A DNA stretch of 37,523 nt from Cyclobacterium sp. (GTDB taxonomy: Bacteria > Bacteroidota > Bacteroidia > Cytophagales > Cyclobacteriaceae). Below, piece after piece: positions 1 through 8,207 of this stretch. The translations under genes were made by a program, and so were the position numbers. The number at the start of each line of letters is the position of its first letter. The first letter of the stretch is position 1. Where the stretch lies: contig NZ_JABURL010000104.1 of assembly GCF_014762705.1 (NCBI RefSeq), forward strand, positions 1-37,523, read 5' to 3'. Below the pieces are notes generated by a model. That model was not told the origin of the DNA. It worked only from the letters and a program-made list of their open reading frames with translations, and ran no database searches.

Positions 1-194
1 GCGTGTTTTAAAATAGTTCCAGAAGCTAGGTATTCTGTATTACTTAATCAATAAAAGTTAGTGATTTTTCTTCCTTCGAAAATTTTGAAGTTTTTTTTCA
101 TTCCTCAACAACCTGCTTTTTGCAAAAAAAAACGGAGGAAACGATTTTCTAACAACAAATTAAGACTTTTTTATCTTTTTTATTAGATTTGCAT

Positions 195-617
195 ATGATT
201 TCTCCAAAGTATGTCCTTTTTCCATTATTAACCTCATTGCTGGTCTCAGTATTGTTGGTAGGCTGTCAGAAAAATGCTCCTACTCAAGAAGAAAATAAGT
301 CACCAAAAAAAGATTATATCCGAAAAATAGAAGGAAAAAGTGAGCAAATTCCAGATGAGGTGGTAGCAAAAGGAGAAGTACTGGTAGCCTATTCAGGATG
401 TGCAGACTGTCACCGGGTGGACACCAAAGCCAAGGGACCCGCTTTCAGAGATATCGCCCAAAGGTACCCGGTTCAGCCTGCCTATGTGGACATGCTGGCC
501 AGAAAGGTCATTTCAGGCGGTTTTGGCTCCTGGGGCAATCCTATCATGAGTCCCCATCCTGATCTCAAATTTGAAGATGCCCAGACCATGGTCTATTATG
601 TGCTTTCATTGAAGTAG
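195..617 (+). CDS. Small c-type cytochrome lipoprotein
   Basis: Encodes a 140-residue monohaem cytochrome c, predicted to act in periplasmic electron transfer while anchored by lipid. A hydrophobic signal segment (residues 6-23) ends in a lipobox, LVGC, with the lipidated Cys at 24. The haem site is CADCH (Cys69, Cys72, His73), and Met118 in IMSPHP is the likely sixth iron ligand. The length and the GSWGNPIM region fit the class I cytochrome c551/c552 type. I chose ATG at 195; an in-frame TTG at 189 would add only two residues. The gene is monocistronic and converges with the minus-strand operon ending at 703. It could serve the dehydrogenases of this region, but nothing in the sequence proves that link. 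Confidence 0.85.
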   Translation: MISPKYVLFPLLTSLLVSVLLVGCQKNAPTQEENKSPKKDYIRKIEGKSEQIPDEVVAKGEVLVAYSGCADCHRVDTKAKGPAFRDIAQRYPVQPAYVDMLARKVISGGFGSWGNPIMSPHPDLKFEDAQTMVYYVLSLK

Positions 618-628
618 TATTAAACAAA

Positions 629-655
629 GGTAATGGCGAACTAATCACCATTGCC
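629..655 (-). terminator. Candidate terminator of the eight-gene operon
   Basis: Bases 629-636 and 648-655 form an 8-bp stem with one G-T wobble and an 11-base loop. Read on the minus strand, the hairpin lies 47 bases past the stop at 703 and is followed by the T-rich tract TTTGTTTAAT. Read on the plus strand there is no T tract, so it fits the minus-strand operon better than the cytochrome gene. Confidence 0.45.
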
Positions 656-702
656 CCCACCAAAAGCACCAGGAAAGCCTTCGGTACCATCTGAACTGAT
701 GC

Positions 703-2070
703 TCAAATTCCAGTTTTCCCTTTTACCATTTGTACCAGCTGCTGCCTAATGCTTGCTTCTGCTTCTTTGGATAAGTTACTGATCCTGCAACGCCAGGTTT
801 CGTAGCCACCTCTTTCCAGTTCATGCGCTGGTGGCACATAGCCTATATTATCATTGGCAAGGCAAATGGTGAAATAGGGGAAATCAATCGTTGATTTGAT
901 TTTTAAGCCTGTTTCAGCAAAAAACTCGCCGGGAAGGGCACCTATTTTCCCCTGACCGATATGCAGTACCTGAATAGGACATTTTGCTTTTTTGTCGTAG
1001 CCCTTGAGCAGTAGCTGCTCGCGGGCATAGAGTTTTCGCCATCCTTCCCGGTCCGGCTGCAAACCTTCCAAACCTCCCTTCTCCAAAATTTCTTTAGCTG
1101 ACCTGATTTCCGAATCGGACGGCATTCTCCTGGGATGGCTGATTTCGGCATATGTACTGCCCAACATGGGATTTACCTCCCATTTTAGGGTCCCCAATTC
1201 CCCCAATACTTTTTCTGCCAGGTCATATCCTATCCGTCGACTTTTGGCCAAATTTTCAAAACCACTCTCCTGTTTCCCCCTAAAATTCCAGTTATTTATA
1301 TCGCCACTGGTTCCATTGCTCATCATCCCGACAAATTCCTTTCCGGCCTGAAGCTTTTCGCGAAGGGCCTCACCAAAAATTCCAAAATAATCTGCTGAAA
1401 TAGTACCCGGTTCCCAATCCCCCACATAATGAAGCGAGTAATTTCCCAAAATACTGATCCATTGACCTTCCATTGACTTTACCGCCAAAAAAGCCAATTC
1501 AGGATCCGGATTGTTCACGGGACTTTTGATTTGATCCTCCAGCCCAAAGGGGTTGGTTTTGATTTGATCTGCCGTTCCGGTGACCGGATTCATCGGAGTG
1601 TACTGCTCCTCCATCCAATACCTCCTGCAAAGAACATGCTCGGGTGCCTGAACAGTACCAAAGGCCAACTGAGCAGGTTGAAGGTTTTCCCTGGCTTTTA
1701 CCACCGATTGGGCGATCAATTCGGGCAGTGCATTGCGGTACACGAGGTCCGCAGGTACCATATGGACTTCTTCCACAGCACCTGCTGCATGGGTATGGGT
1801 ACTGCTGATCAACACATTTTCCGGTGGAATACCCAACTCTTGGTGAATGATATCTTTGGTCTTATCCAAAAGCGCTTTGCCCATTACACAGATATCTACC
1901 ACCACCAGGACAAGCGATGTCTGAGCATTTGTTAATACAAGGGCCTTCGCATGAAGCGGGTCATTTATGCGCTGGGCATAATGGGTTATAAAATCACCAT
2001 TGATGACAGTACCTAAAGATGGGGTAGTATCCACCATGGCTGCTCCTGCCAAAAATTGATAAGGATTCAT
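703..2070 (-). CDS. Neutral/alkaline ceramidase-fold hydrolase (non-canonical)
   Basis: A 455-residue protein of the neutral/alkaline non-lysosomal ceramidase family (zinc amidases). Visible landmarks are THTH at residues 91-94 and SLHYVGD around His214 (likely zinc ligands), SNGTSGDINN at 251-260, and the Glu382 and Tyr411 regions (GEFFAETG, NIGYVPP). Known ceramidases carry a nucleophilic serine in the consensus NxGDxSPN. Here the aligned position is Asn259, so ceramide hydrolysis is doubtful and another amide or ester substrate is likely. I chose ATG at 2070 because the longer frame (to 2172) would overlap the dipeptidase gene; this start leaves a 28-base gap. No signal peptide is visible, so it is probably cytoplasmic. 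It is the last gene of the operon and a paralogue of the N-terminal part of the protein at 22357-24633. Confidence 0.8.
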   Translation of the reverse strand: MNPYQFLAGAAMVDTTPSLGTVINGDFITHYAQRINDPLHAKALVLTNAQTSLVLVVVDICVMGKALLDKTKDIIHQELGIPPENVLISSTHTHAAGAVEEVHMVPADLVYRNALPELIAQSVVKARENLQPAQLAFGTVQAPEHVLCRRYWMEEQYTPMNPVTGTADQIKTNPFGLEDQIKSPVNNPDPELAFLAVKSMEGQWISILGNYSLHYVGDWEPGTISADYFGIFGEALREKLQAGKEFVGMMSNGTSGDINNWNFRGKQESGFENLAKSRRIGYDLAEKVLGELGTLKWEVNPMLGSTYAEISHPRRMPSDSEIRSAKEILEKGGLEGLQPDREGWRKLYAREQLLLKGYDKKAKCPIQVLHIGQGKIGALPGEFFAETGLKIKSTIDFPYFTICLANDNIGYVPPAHELERGGYETWRCRISNLSKEAEASIRQQLVQMVKGKTGI

Positions 2071-2098
2071 CAGAATTAGGTTTATCGTGTTTTTACTA

Positions 2099-3187
2099 TC
2101 AGGTTTCGGGCAGGGATTTTCGAAGAAAACGAAGCCAATTGCCATGAAATATATTTTTGATGTCCCCTTCACTATAACCTCTCCCCGTCAAAATGGCTTC
2201 AAATTTTTGAAGGTCGGCGATGGAATTCATGTCCCAGGGGGACTGTTCGGTACCGAATATCCCATCCAGGTCACTTCCTATTCCAATATGCAGGCTGTCC
2301 CCCGCCAACTGGCATATATGGTCCCAGTGGTCTACCAACTGCTCCAATCTGATATCTAGTTGCCAGGGATCGGATACTGTATCAATAAAACGGATGTCCA
2401 TGGCCCAGCAGTCCAGCATCCCTCCTATTACCGCCCCCCTTTCCACCAACCGCTTGATCTGTTCATCGGTCAACTGCCTTTGGTTGGGTACAATTTTTCG
2501 CACGTTATGGTGGCTTGCCCAAATGGGTCCCCCATAGCTGTTCAAGACCTGATCAAAACCCTGATCGGTCAGATGGGTGACATCCAGGATCAATTGGTAA
2601 TTCTCCATGGCTTTCAGCAGGTCTTTTCCCAGGGAGCTGAGAGGCCCTTCCGTTTTGGTTCCGGGAGCATATCTACCAGGTCCAAAATGGGAAAGCCCAA
2701 GTGCCCTTAAGCCATAGGCATGGGCTTTTTCCAGGTAAGAAACATCCACCAGTGAATCTGCGCCTTCCAGGTTAAGTAAATACCCAATGGGTTTGTTCTC
2801 ATCCGATTGGGAGTCGTCATTCCACAGGTCCACCATCTGGTCAAGCTCTGCCCTGTTGGTGATTTGTTTCATTTCTCCCAGGGCTTCCATTTCCCGGTAC
2901 CAGGCCAATTGTGCTTGGGTCATGGCCCAGGCCTGCTGGGGAGAATTCCAGCCTGCCAATGAAGAATCCGGCGGGGAATACCTCGCCAATTGGGTGGCCA
3001 CTACAATCCCAATTCTACCCTTTCTCAGTTCAGGAAGGCATACTGTCCCCTTCCCCCGATCCGGTTTATCCGGCATGTGCATTTCCGCTTTCCGGATTTC
3101 AGCAAGCGGTAGGCGCAAGTCTCGGTTCCATTCTATGGCATTCATGGCCAGGTCCAGGTGTGCATCAATGATCAGGTGTTTACCCAT
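2099..3187 (-). CDS. Membrane-dipeptidase family protein (peptidase M19)
   Basis: A 362-residue binuclear-zinc dipeptidase of the M19 (renal dipeptidase) family, which hydrolyses dipeptides, D-amino-acid dipeptides or related amides. The expected metal and catalytic residues are present: His10 and Asp12 (AHLD), Glu141 (LEGAD), His205 (DVTHL), His226 (ASHHN) and Asp306 (GSDLDG). The length is normal for the family. There is no signal peptide, so it probably acts in the cytoplasm. The start lies two bases after the RidA stop, indicating translational coupling. Beside RidA and a ceramidase-fold hydrolase, it suggests that the pathway substrate includes an amide-linked amino acid; this is inference. 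Confidence 0.88.
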   Translation of the reverse strand: MGKHLIIDAHLDLAMNAIEWNRDLRLPLAEIRKAEMHMPDKPDRGKGTVCLPELRKGRIGIVVATQLARYSPPDSSLAGWNSPQQAWAMTQAQLAWYREMEALGEMKQITNRAELDQMVDLWNDDSQSDENKPIGYLLNLEGADSLVDVSYLEKAHAYGLRALGLSHFGPGRYAPGTKTEGPLSSLGKDLLKAMENYQLILDVTHLTDQGFDQVLNSYGGPIWASHHNVRKIVPNQRQLTDEQIKRLVERGAVIGGMLDCWAMDIRFIDTVSDPWQLDIRLEQLVDHWDHICQLAGDSLHIGIGSDLDGIFGTEQSPWDMNSIADLQKFEAILTGRGYSEGDIKNIFHGNWLRFLRKSLPET

Positions 3188-3189
3188 AC

Positions 3190-3579
3190 TTACGCAGGAA
3201 TTTTTGCAATACAGTCAATTTCCACTTTCAAGCCCTCGGCCAGCACGGATTGTACAGTTATCCGTGCTGGTTTGATTTCTTGGAAATAAGAGCCATAGAC
3301 CTTGTTATAACGGTCGAATTCCTTGATATCTGCCAAATGAACCGTACATTTTACAATATCGGCCATGTTGCCACCAGCGGCTTCTATGATGGCCTTGATG
3401 TTTTCCAGGGTTTGGGTGGTCTCCTCTTCAATGGTCCCCAATTTGAATTTGGAGGTTTCAAAATCCACTGATGCCTGGCCGCTGACAAAAAGAAATCCGT
3501 CTACTAATATTGCATCAGAATAAGCACCGGTATCAAAACCCTGATCCCGTTTTGGATGAATAATTTTTTTCATGGTCAT
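3190..3579 (-). CDS. RidA family (enamine/imine deaminase-like) protein
   Basis: A 129-residue RidA/YjgF/YER057c/UK114 protein. The family forms trimers and commonly hydrolyses reactive enamine/imine intermediates from PLP enzymes, releasing ammonia and a keto acid. The substrate-carboxylate arginine (Arg106 in PAR) and Glu120 (EIDCIA) of the active archetypes are present, so deaminase activity is plausible. I kept ATG at 3579; a second ATG at 3573 is possible. It sits between an SDR and the M19 dipeptidase in the operon. A PLP class III aminotransferase is encoded in the next operon (14121-15431) and could be the source of the imine. Confidence 0.88.
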   Translation of the reverse strand: MTMKKIIHPKRDQGFDTGAYSDAILVDGFLFVSGQASVDFETSKFKLGTIEEETTQTLENIKAIIEAAGGNMADIVKCTVHLADIKEFDRYNKVYGSYFQEIKPARITVQSVLAEGLKVEIDCIAKIPA

Positions 3580-3604
3580 TTGATTTCTCTGTTAAATATA
3601 AATT

Positions 3605-4384
3605 TTACCATCCTGTCCAACCTCCATCCACCACCAGGTTATGTCCCGTAATGAAAGAAGAAATATCAGACAGCAGAAAAGCAACAGGTCCTGATACCTC
3701 ATTGGCATCGCCTGTTCTCTGTAAAAAGGTTTTCTTTTCCAGCTTTGCAATAAATTCCGGATATTTTTTCTTTACCTCCAAATTGGGGAAAGGACCAGGC
3801 GAAATACAGTTGAAGCGGACATTTTGAAGCCCATAGTACATGGCCAGGTATTTGGTCATTTGAATAATGCCTGCCTTTCCCACCCCATATTCTATGGGGT
3901 TGGGATTCATGGGCGCATCATATAATTTGGGGTCAGGAACCACCATTCCATACATGCTGCCAAAAAATACTACGCTTCCGCCCCCATGGGCTGCCATGGC
4001 CTTGCCCATTTCTTTTCCCAAGATAAAATTAGCCGTAAGGCCCGAATGATTTACCGCATCAAATTCTTCACCAGAAAGGTCCTCTATTTTTTTGGCCGTA
4101 GAAGCATAAGCCAGGTTGACGAGGCCATCCGGAGGGCCGTGCTTTTTGATTTGTGTAGCAATAAATTCCATAAGGGCACATTCATTTCCTATATCCAGGG
4201 TTTCCGGAACCATTTTGTCTGCAAAACCATGTTCTTCACCCAGCTTAAAGGCTTTACTCTCCAGGTCTGCGCAAATCACCTTTGCACCCAATTCGGTCAG
4301 CCGTTTCATTACAGCTACCCCAAGGTAACCTGCACCACCTATTACCCAAATCCATTTGCCCTTCAATCCGAATTGATCTTTCAT
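3605..4384 (-). CDS. SDR family NAD(P)-dependent oxidoreductase (intact active site)
   Basis: A 259-residue classical short-chain dehydrogenase/reductase. It shows the nucleotide-binding glycine motif GGAGYLG (residues 16-22), LVNLA around Asn90, Ser143 (FFGSMYG), the YxxxK pair Tyr166/Lys170 (YGVGK) and a C-terminal GHNLVVDGG. The catalytic residues are complete. It probably oxidises a sugar or sugar-acid hydroxyl in the cytoplasm. It lies 20 bases downstream of a second SDR (4405-5181) that shares the same insertion before the Tyr and the motif NCISPG/FNCISPG, so the two are likely duplicates. That second copy lacks the catalytic lysine. The substrate is unknown. Confidence 0.88.
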   Translation of the reverse strand: MKDQFGLKGKWIWVIGGAGYLGVAVMKRLTELGAKVICADLESKAFKLGEEHGFADKMVPETLDIGNECALMEFIATQIKKHGPPDGLVNLAYASTAKKIEDLSGEEFDAVNHSGLTANFILGKEMGKAMAAHGGGSVVFFGSMYGMVVPDPKLYDAPMNPNPIEYGVGKAGIIQMTKYLAMYYGLQNVRFNCISPGPFPNLEVKKKYPEFIAKLEKKTFLQRTGDANEVSGPVAFLLSDISSFITGHNLVVDGGWTGW

Positions 4385-4404
4385 CGCAGCTTTTGAATTA
4401 TTGT

Positions 4405-5181
4405 CTAAGCATTGAGCCCCCCATCCATCAGGATATTTTCCCCATTGATGTATGCCCCTGCGTCGGAAGCCAATAATACCGCAAGACCTTTGATGTCATC
4501 ATTGTTGGCCATCCTGCCCAGAGGTACTTTTTTACAATAATTGTCCAAAAAGGCCTGTGGCTGATGGTTAAACAGGCCTCCCGGGGAAATACAATTGAAT
4601 CGGATGTTTTTCCCCGCATGGATTTTTGCCAGGTAACGGCTGAGGTTAATCAGCCCGGCATTGTGGAAGAAATAATCCGGAGGTAAATCACCCATATCCG
4701 TCCCTTCATAATTGGAAAGGTCAGGGCCTTTCATCCCCATCATGGAGCTTATGCTGATGACGGATCCGCCACCAGAAGCTATGATGTTTTCGATCATGGT
4801 CCGCAGCAAATCCACCATACCGGTAGCATTCACCCGCATCGATTCGGCAAACTGCTCCAAAGGGCCATTATAGCCCTTCATGGGACGAGATACGGCATTG
4901 TTTACAAATACATCCAACCTCTCGTACTTTTCTTTCAAATCAGCAGCAAATTGTTTTACCGATCCGGGATCAGACTGGTCCAGTTCCATGGATCTTACGT
5001 CCAGGCTCCTGCTTTGAAATAGGGCAGCAGTTTTTTCTGCAGACTGCAGGTTTCTGGACGTGGTAATGACTGTACCCCCAGCTTCCGCCATGCCTTCTAC
5101 CAGACATTTTCCATATAATCCGGATCCTCCCGTAACCACAATTACCTTCCCCTTCAGGTTTAATAAATCCTTGATATGCAT
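4405..5181 (-). CDS. SDR family protein lacking the catalytic lysine
   Basis: A 258-residue SDR with the cofactor motif TGGSGLYG (residues 17-24), the structural NNA motif at 94-96 and serines at 145-146 (ISSMMG). At the active site the expected YxxxK reads YFFHN: Tyr170 is present but the Lys position is Asn174 (codon 4660-4662 on the plus strand). The flanking NAGLINLSRYLA matches KAGIIQMTKYLA of the neighbouring SDR, which fixes the alignment. In classical SDRs this Lys lowers the Tyr pKa and holds the nicotinamide ribose, so activity may be lost or changed. The frame is otherwise intact. It is one base from the upstream Gfo/Idh/MocA stop. A structural partner of the intact SDR is one possibility. 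Confidence 0.85.
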   Translation of the reverse strand: MHIKDLLNLKGKVIVVTGGSGLYGKCLVEGMAEAGGTVITTSRNLQSAEKTAALFQSRSLDVRSMELDQSDPGSVKQFAADLKEKYERLDVFVNNAVSRPMKGYNGPLEQFAESMRVNATGMVDLLRTMIENIIASGGGSVISISSMMGMKGPDLSNYEGTDMGDLPPDYFFHNAGLINLSRYLAKIHAGKNIRFNCISPGGLFNHQPQAFLDNYCKKVPLGRMANNDDIKGLAVLLASDAGAYINGENILMDGGLNA

Positions 5182-5182
5182 A

Positions 5183-6112
5183 TTAGTTCAATGAAATTTT
5201 TTTTCCTCCATTTTCAAAACTTTCCTGAGCACCAATTACCGTTTGAATGATGGCCTTGGTTTTATTGAAATCTAGCCTGGATGCGCCGGATTCCACCGAC
5301 CGGATAAATTCGACCAGGTTGTCCCGAAACATGGCATATGAATTTTTTATTTCCACCAGGCGCCATCCATTTGTACCAAAAAAAGAAAGCTGAAAAGTCC
5401 CGCAAATACCCTGAAACAGATGGACCGTGGTTTTCAGGCCATTGGCAAATCCAATGACCACAATATCTTTGTCTTTCTCGCCCACATGCTGTACCCATAA
5501 TGGCCTGGGATCATCCAGGGTGGCAAACAAGGCTTCCAGAAGGTGAACGCCATACTTTTTCCAGTCCTTTTTGCCCACAGCTGTGACCAAATGCAGTTCA
5601 CCCAAAGACTTGATCTCTGTTTTGATCGTCCGGCATTCCTGGGCATAGCGCATGGAAGAACAAGACATCAGGAATTTACCGGATTGATGGTGATCCTGAA
5701 AATAGGCCAGGTCTTCCCATGTAAATGCCAGCGGTTTATCAATAAATAGGGGAATACCAGCTTCCAAAAAGGGCTTGGCCATATACACATGGTTTTCGGG
5801 GTCATCCCTGGCCAGGATTACCGCATCTACCTCTCCTATCATGGATTCCATTTGGTCTACCACATGGGAAATACCCGAATGCCTGGCAATATCCGTACTG
5901 ATCTTCAGGTCCTGGGTCCAAACATGACTTACTCTTGCTCCCGGAATGCCCAGGGTATCCAGATTGGCCTGAAGGTAGTCTCCAACTGCAGGATAGCCAG
6001 CCTCCGAAATGCGCTCCCGGTCAAATTCCCCATTAATTATGGCAGACCAGGAATAAGGATGAGCATTCCCTGGGCTCATGCCGATCATTCCAATATTCAA
6101 CATAGTGATCAT
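5183..6112 (-). CDS. Gfo/Idh/MocA family oxidoreductase
   Basis: A 309-residue NAD(P)-dependent oxidoreductase of the Gfo/Idh/MocA family, which oxidises or reduces sugar and inositol hydroxyls. The N-terminal Rossmann fold opens with IGMIGMSPGNAHP (a loosened GxGxxG), and the family EKP motif appears as DKP (Asp125-Lys126-Pro127, in PLFIDKPLA), keeping the catalytic Lys. It is about 30-50 residues shorter than common members, mostly in the C-terminal sheet domain. ATG at 6112 gives a 5-base gap to the AKR gene; ATG at 6103 is an alternative. Family members start 3-keto-glycoside breakdown, which would pair with the DUF1080 domain encoded at 22357; this is only a hypothesis. Confidence 0.82.
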   Translation of the reverse strand: MITMLNIGMIGMSPGNAHPYSWSAIINGEFDRERISEAGYPAVGDYLQANLDTLGIPGARVSHVWTQDLKISTDIARHSGISHVVDQMESMIGEVDAVILARDDPENHVYMAKPFLEAGIPLFIDKPLAFTWEDLAYFQDHHQSGKFLMSCSSMRYAQECRTIKTEIKSLGELHLVTAVGKKDWKKYGVHLLEALFATLDDPRPLWVQHVGEKDKDIVVIGFANGLKTTVHLFQGICGTFQLSFFGTNGWRLVEIKNSYAMFRDNLVEFIRSVESGASRLDFNKTKAIIQTVIGAQESFENGGKKISLN

Positions 6113-6117
6113 TTAAA

Positions 6118-7068
6118 TTATTCCAACCAACCCATACGGTCCCAAAAGGGAATATCAATAAATTCCGGATCAGGAAAAGGTATCGCCCCTTCGAGCAAAG
6201 ACTCTGAAATCAACTCCATATCAGCCGTTTCCACTGCCCTATCCAGGTATTCCTGTTTGTCAATGCCGACCAATACAGCGGCAAACTGTGGCTGAGCCAG
6301 CACAAAGCGAGTGGCATATTCCGGCAGTTCCATGTGGTGACTTGCAGCCAGATTCCTGTATTTGGATATGTGCCTTTCTATTTCGGCCAGCGGAGCTTGC
6401 ATATGAACGCCCCGTCGCGTCAACATGCCACGCAGCAGGACAGACCTGGCCACCAGCCCTACTCTCTGATCCCCTGCCAATCCAAAAACTGCAGATTGCC
6501 TTTGGTCCAGCAAGTTGAAGGGCAACTGCACTACCTGCCAGATTCCAGACCGGATGGCCGTCTCGGATTCGGATACCGAATAGGTAGACGCTCCAATGCT
6601 CCTTGCCCATCCTTTTTTTTGAATATCCTGGAATACCCGGCAAACAGTTTCGTGCTGCAGGATTTCCAAATCTGCCTGGTGCAACATCCAAACATCCAGG
6701 TAATCCGTACGCAGGGCCTTCAGGCTTTCTTCGAGAGATTGGTGGATCAAATCAGCCAATTTCTCCGGATCAGGCAGCCGCCCTGAAGCGTCCCGCAGGT
6801 GCCGGCACTTGGAACAAAGCACTACCTCTTTCCTGATTCCCCGGAAGGCCTCTCCCATCAGTTCTTCACTCTTTCCATACATCCTGGCTGTATCAAAGAA
6901 ATTGATGCCCTGATCCAAGGCATTTCTCAGCAAATGTACGGCCTCCTTTTCGTTCAGCATTTCCTTTTCATTGCGGATGCCTGGTCCATAAGGCAAGCCA
7001 ATTTCCACCCCGCCAAATGCTATTTCGGAAACTGAGATACCGGTATTTCCAAGTAGGTTGTATCTCAT
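6118..7068 (-). CDS. Aldo/keto reductase
   Basis: A 316-residue AKR, an NAD(P)H-dependent carbonyl reductase or sugar dehydrogenase with a TIM-barrel fold. The catalytic tetrad is complete: Asp59 and Tyr64 (FFDTARMYG), Lys87 (LCSKC) and His130 (WMLHQAD). The pattern resembles the AKR subgroup that includes L-fucose/D-threo-aldose dehydrogenases, although a specific substrate cannot be read from the sequence. Its ATG overlaps the TGA of the HpaI aldolase by four bases, so the two are translationally coupled. A natural role would be to reduce the aldehyde released by that aldolase (inference). Confidence 0.87.
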   Translation of the reverse strand: MRYNLLGNTGISVSEIAFGGVEIGLPYGPGIRNEKEMLNEKEAVHLLRNALDQGINFFDTARMYGKSEELMGEAFRGIRKEVVLCSKCRHLRDASGRLPDPEKLADLIHQSLEESLKALRTDYLDVWMLHQADLEILQHETVCRVFQDIQKKGWARSIGASTYSVSESETAIRSGIWQVVQLPFNLLDQRQSAVFGLAGDQRVGLVARSVLLRGMLTRRGVHMQAPLAEIERHISKYRNLAASHHMELPEYATRFVLAQPQFAAVLVGIDKQEYLDRAVETADMELISESLLEGAIPFPDPEFIDIPFWDRMGWLE

Positions 7069-7880
7069 GCTTTGTAATATTGATCAGCAGGACCACCTTT
7101 CTGTTCCTCATCCTTGAAGCCAGTCAACAGCCCCTTACAATATTGTGTCAGGGCGATAACGTCGGCACCAATGCTGATAAACTGATAGCCCATGGCCTGA
7201 TAGGTACGTACTTTGTCCGGGGTTCCGGTGGTACCGGCAAATTTCCCGTATTTCAGTGCCACCTCCACTACCTTTTTCCTGGCGGAAACAATCTCAGGAT
7301 GATTCATTTCTCCAGGAGCGCCTATGGCCTGGCTAAAATCTCCGGGGCCAAAAAAAAGCATGTCGTAACCCTCAAGGCGGGCAATATCTTCCAATCCTTC
7401 CAGCGCTTCAGGATCCTCAATCTGAAGGATAACAAAACGTTGCTGATTGGCATCCTTCAGGTATTGCTTGAAATCAGCAGCAGTATATGCCCCATCAGCA
7501 TTGCCTCCATCAATGGCCCGCATGCCCAATGGATGAAACCGGGTCATGCCCACCACCTTTCGGGCATCTGCCACATTCATCACATGAGGCACCATGATTC
7601 CCGTGGCATCCATTTCCAGGGGCTTGACATAATCACTGTAACTTCCCCTGCACACCCTCACCAGGGTATCCTTATTTTGAGATTTGGCCGCCCAAATCTG
7701 TGCAGCAAGTATAGACCAGTCCTGCCCTATGTGCTCCTGATCCAGCCAGATGCAGTCAAAGCCGGCCAGGGCAGCGATTTCTACTACCCGGGCATCGGCC
7801 AGATTTACTTTAAAACAAGCCACATTTTCGCCGGACCGCAATTTTTGCAGGACCAGGCTGGGTTTCATGGATATAGTCAT
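7065..7880 (-). CDS. HpcH/HpaI family class II aldolase
   Basis: A 271-residue metal-dependent aldolase of the HpcH/HpaI family, which splits 2-keto-3-deoxy acids or 4-hydroxy-2-oxo acids into pyruvate and an aldehyde. Key residues are visible: base His50 (LDQEH), Arg75 (VRVCR), and metal ligands Glu155 (QIEDPE) and Asp181 (GPGDF). Length and motif order match 2-keto-3-deoxy-L-rhamnonate aldolase-like enzymes. It is the first gene of an eight-gene operon. A -7-type promoter box lies 18 bases upstream of ATG 7880; ATG 7868 is a possible alternative start. No sugar-acid dehydratase is encoded nearby to supply its substrate. Confidence 0.87.
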   Translation of the reverse strand: MTISMKPSLVLQKLRSGENVACFKVNLADARVVEIAALAGFDCIWLDQEHIGQDWSILAAQIWAAKSQNKDTLVRVCRGSYSDYVKPLEMDATGIMVPHVMNVADARKVVGMTRFHPLGMRAIDGGNADGAYTAADFKQYLKDANQQRFVILQIEDPEALEGLEDIARLEGYDMLFFGPGDFSQAIGAPGEMNHPEIVSARKKVVEVALKYGKFAGTTGTPDKVRTYQAMGYQFISIGADVIALTQYCKGLLTGFKDEEQKGGPADQYYKA

Positions 7881-7897
7881 ATAGGTTTTTGCTTGAT

Positions 7898-7905
7898 CAA
7901 ATGTA
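7898..7905 (-). promoter_or_regulatory. Candidate -7 box of the aldolase operon
   Basis: Read on the minus strand the bases are TACATTTG, an exact match to the Bacteroidota -7 consensus TAnnTTTG. The box ends 18 bases before the ATG of the first operon gene (7880). I see no convincing -33 TTG at the usual spacing, and the implied leader is very short, so this is a candidate only. Confidence 0.4.
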
Positions 7906-7934
7906 AGGCTGTAGCTACGCCATAACTATTACTT

Positions 7935-8144
7935 TTATCTGGAAAGCTGGTACTTTTTTTCCAATCCGGAAAGGACAAGGACCTGTCTGAACTCCAAATT
8001 ACCAGATTGACATGAATAAAAAAAATCGGCCTTGCCTGCCTCATACTTCAATTCCCAATTAACTGGCGGATATTTAATATCTATTTCGGCAAGTTGAAGT
8101 CCAAGGAGTTTAAATCTGGGAATAGTTAATTTTTCAATTTTTTT
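7935..8144 (-). pseudogene. Possible remnant of an unidentified gene
   Basis: The 327-base gap between the sialidase-like gene and the aldolase operon holds a 69-codon open stretch on the minus strand, bounded by TGA (8145-8147) and TAA (7935-7937). Its translation looks protein-like, with a segment such as IKYPPVNWELKYEAGKADFF, but it has no ATG and follows the sialidase stop by about 60 bases. I do not recognise the family. It may be the tail of a decayed gene, or chance. Confidence 0.3.
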
Positions 8145-8207
8145 TCAGGGCGTTGATTGGTTACATTTGAGGTGTTTGAATTCAAGCAGAATACCGCTTA
8201 CGCAAAT

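Noticed and set aside
184-191. TAGATTTG, a perfect TAnnTTTG box on the plus strand before the cytochrome gene
   Set aside because: It ends only three bases before the ATG at 195, so transcription would begin inside the coding region; probably chance in AT-rich DNA.
2071-2172. N-terminal extension of the ceramidase-fold gene
   Set aside because: It would overlap the dipeptidase gene and adds a sequence unlike the family; the ATG at 2070 gives normal operon spacing.
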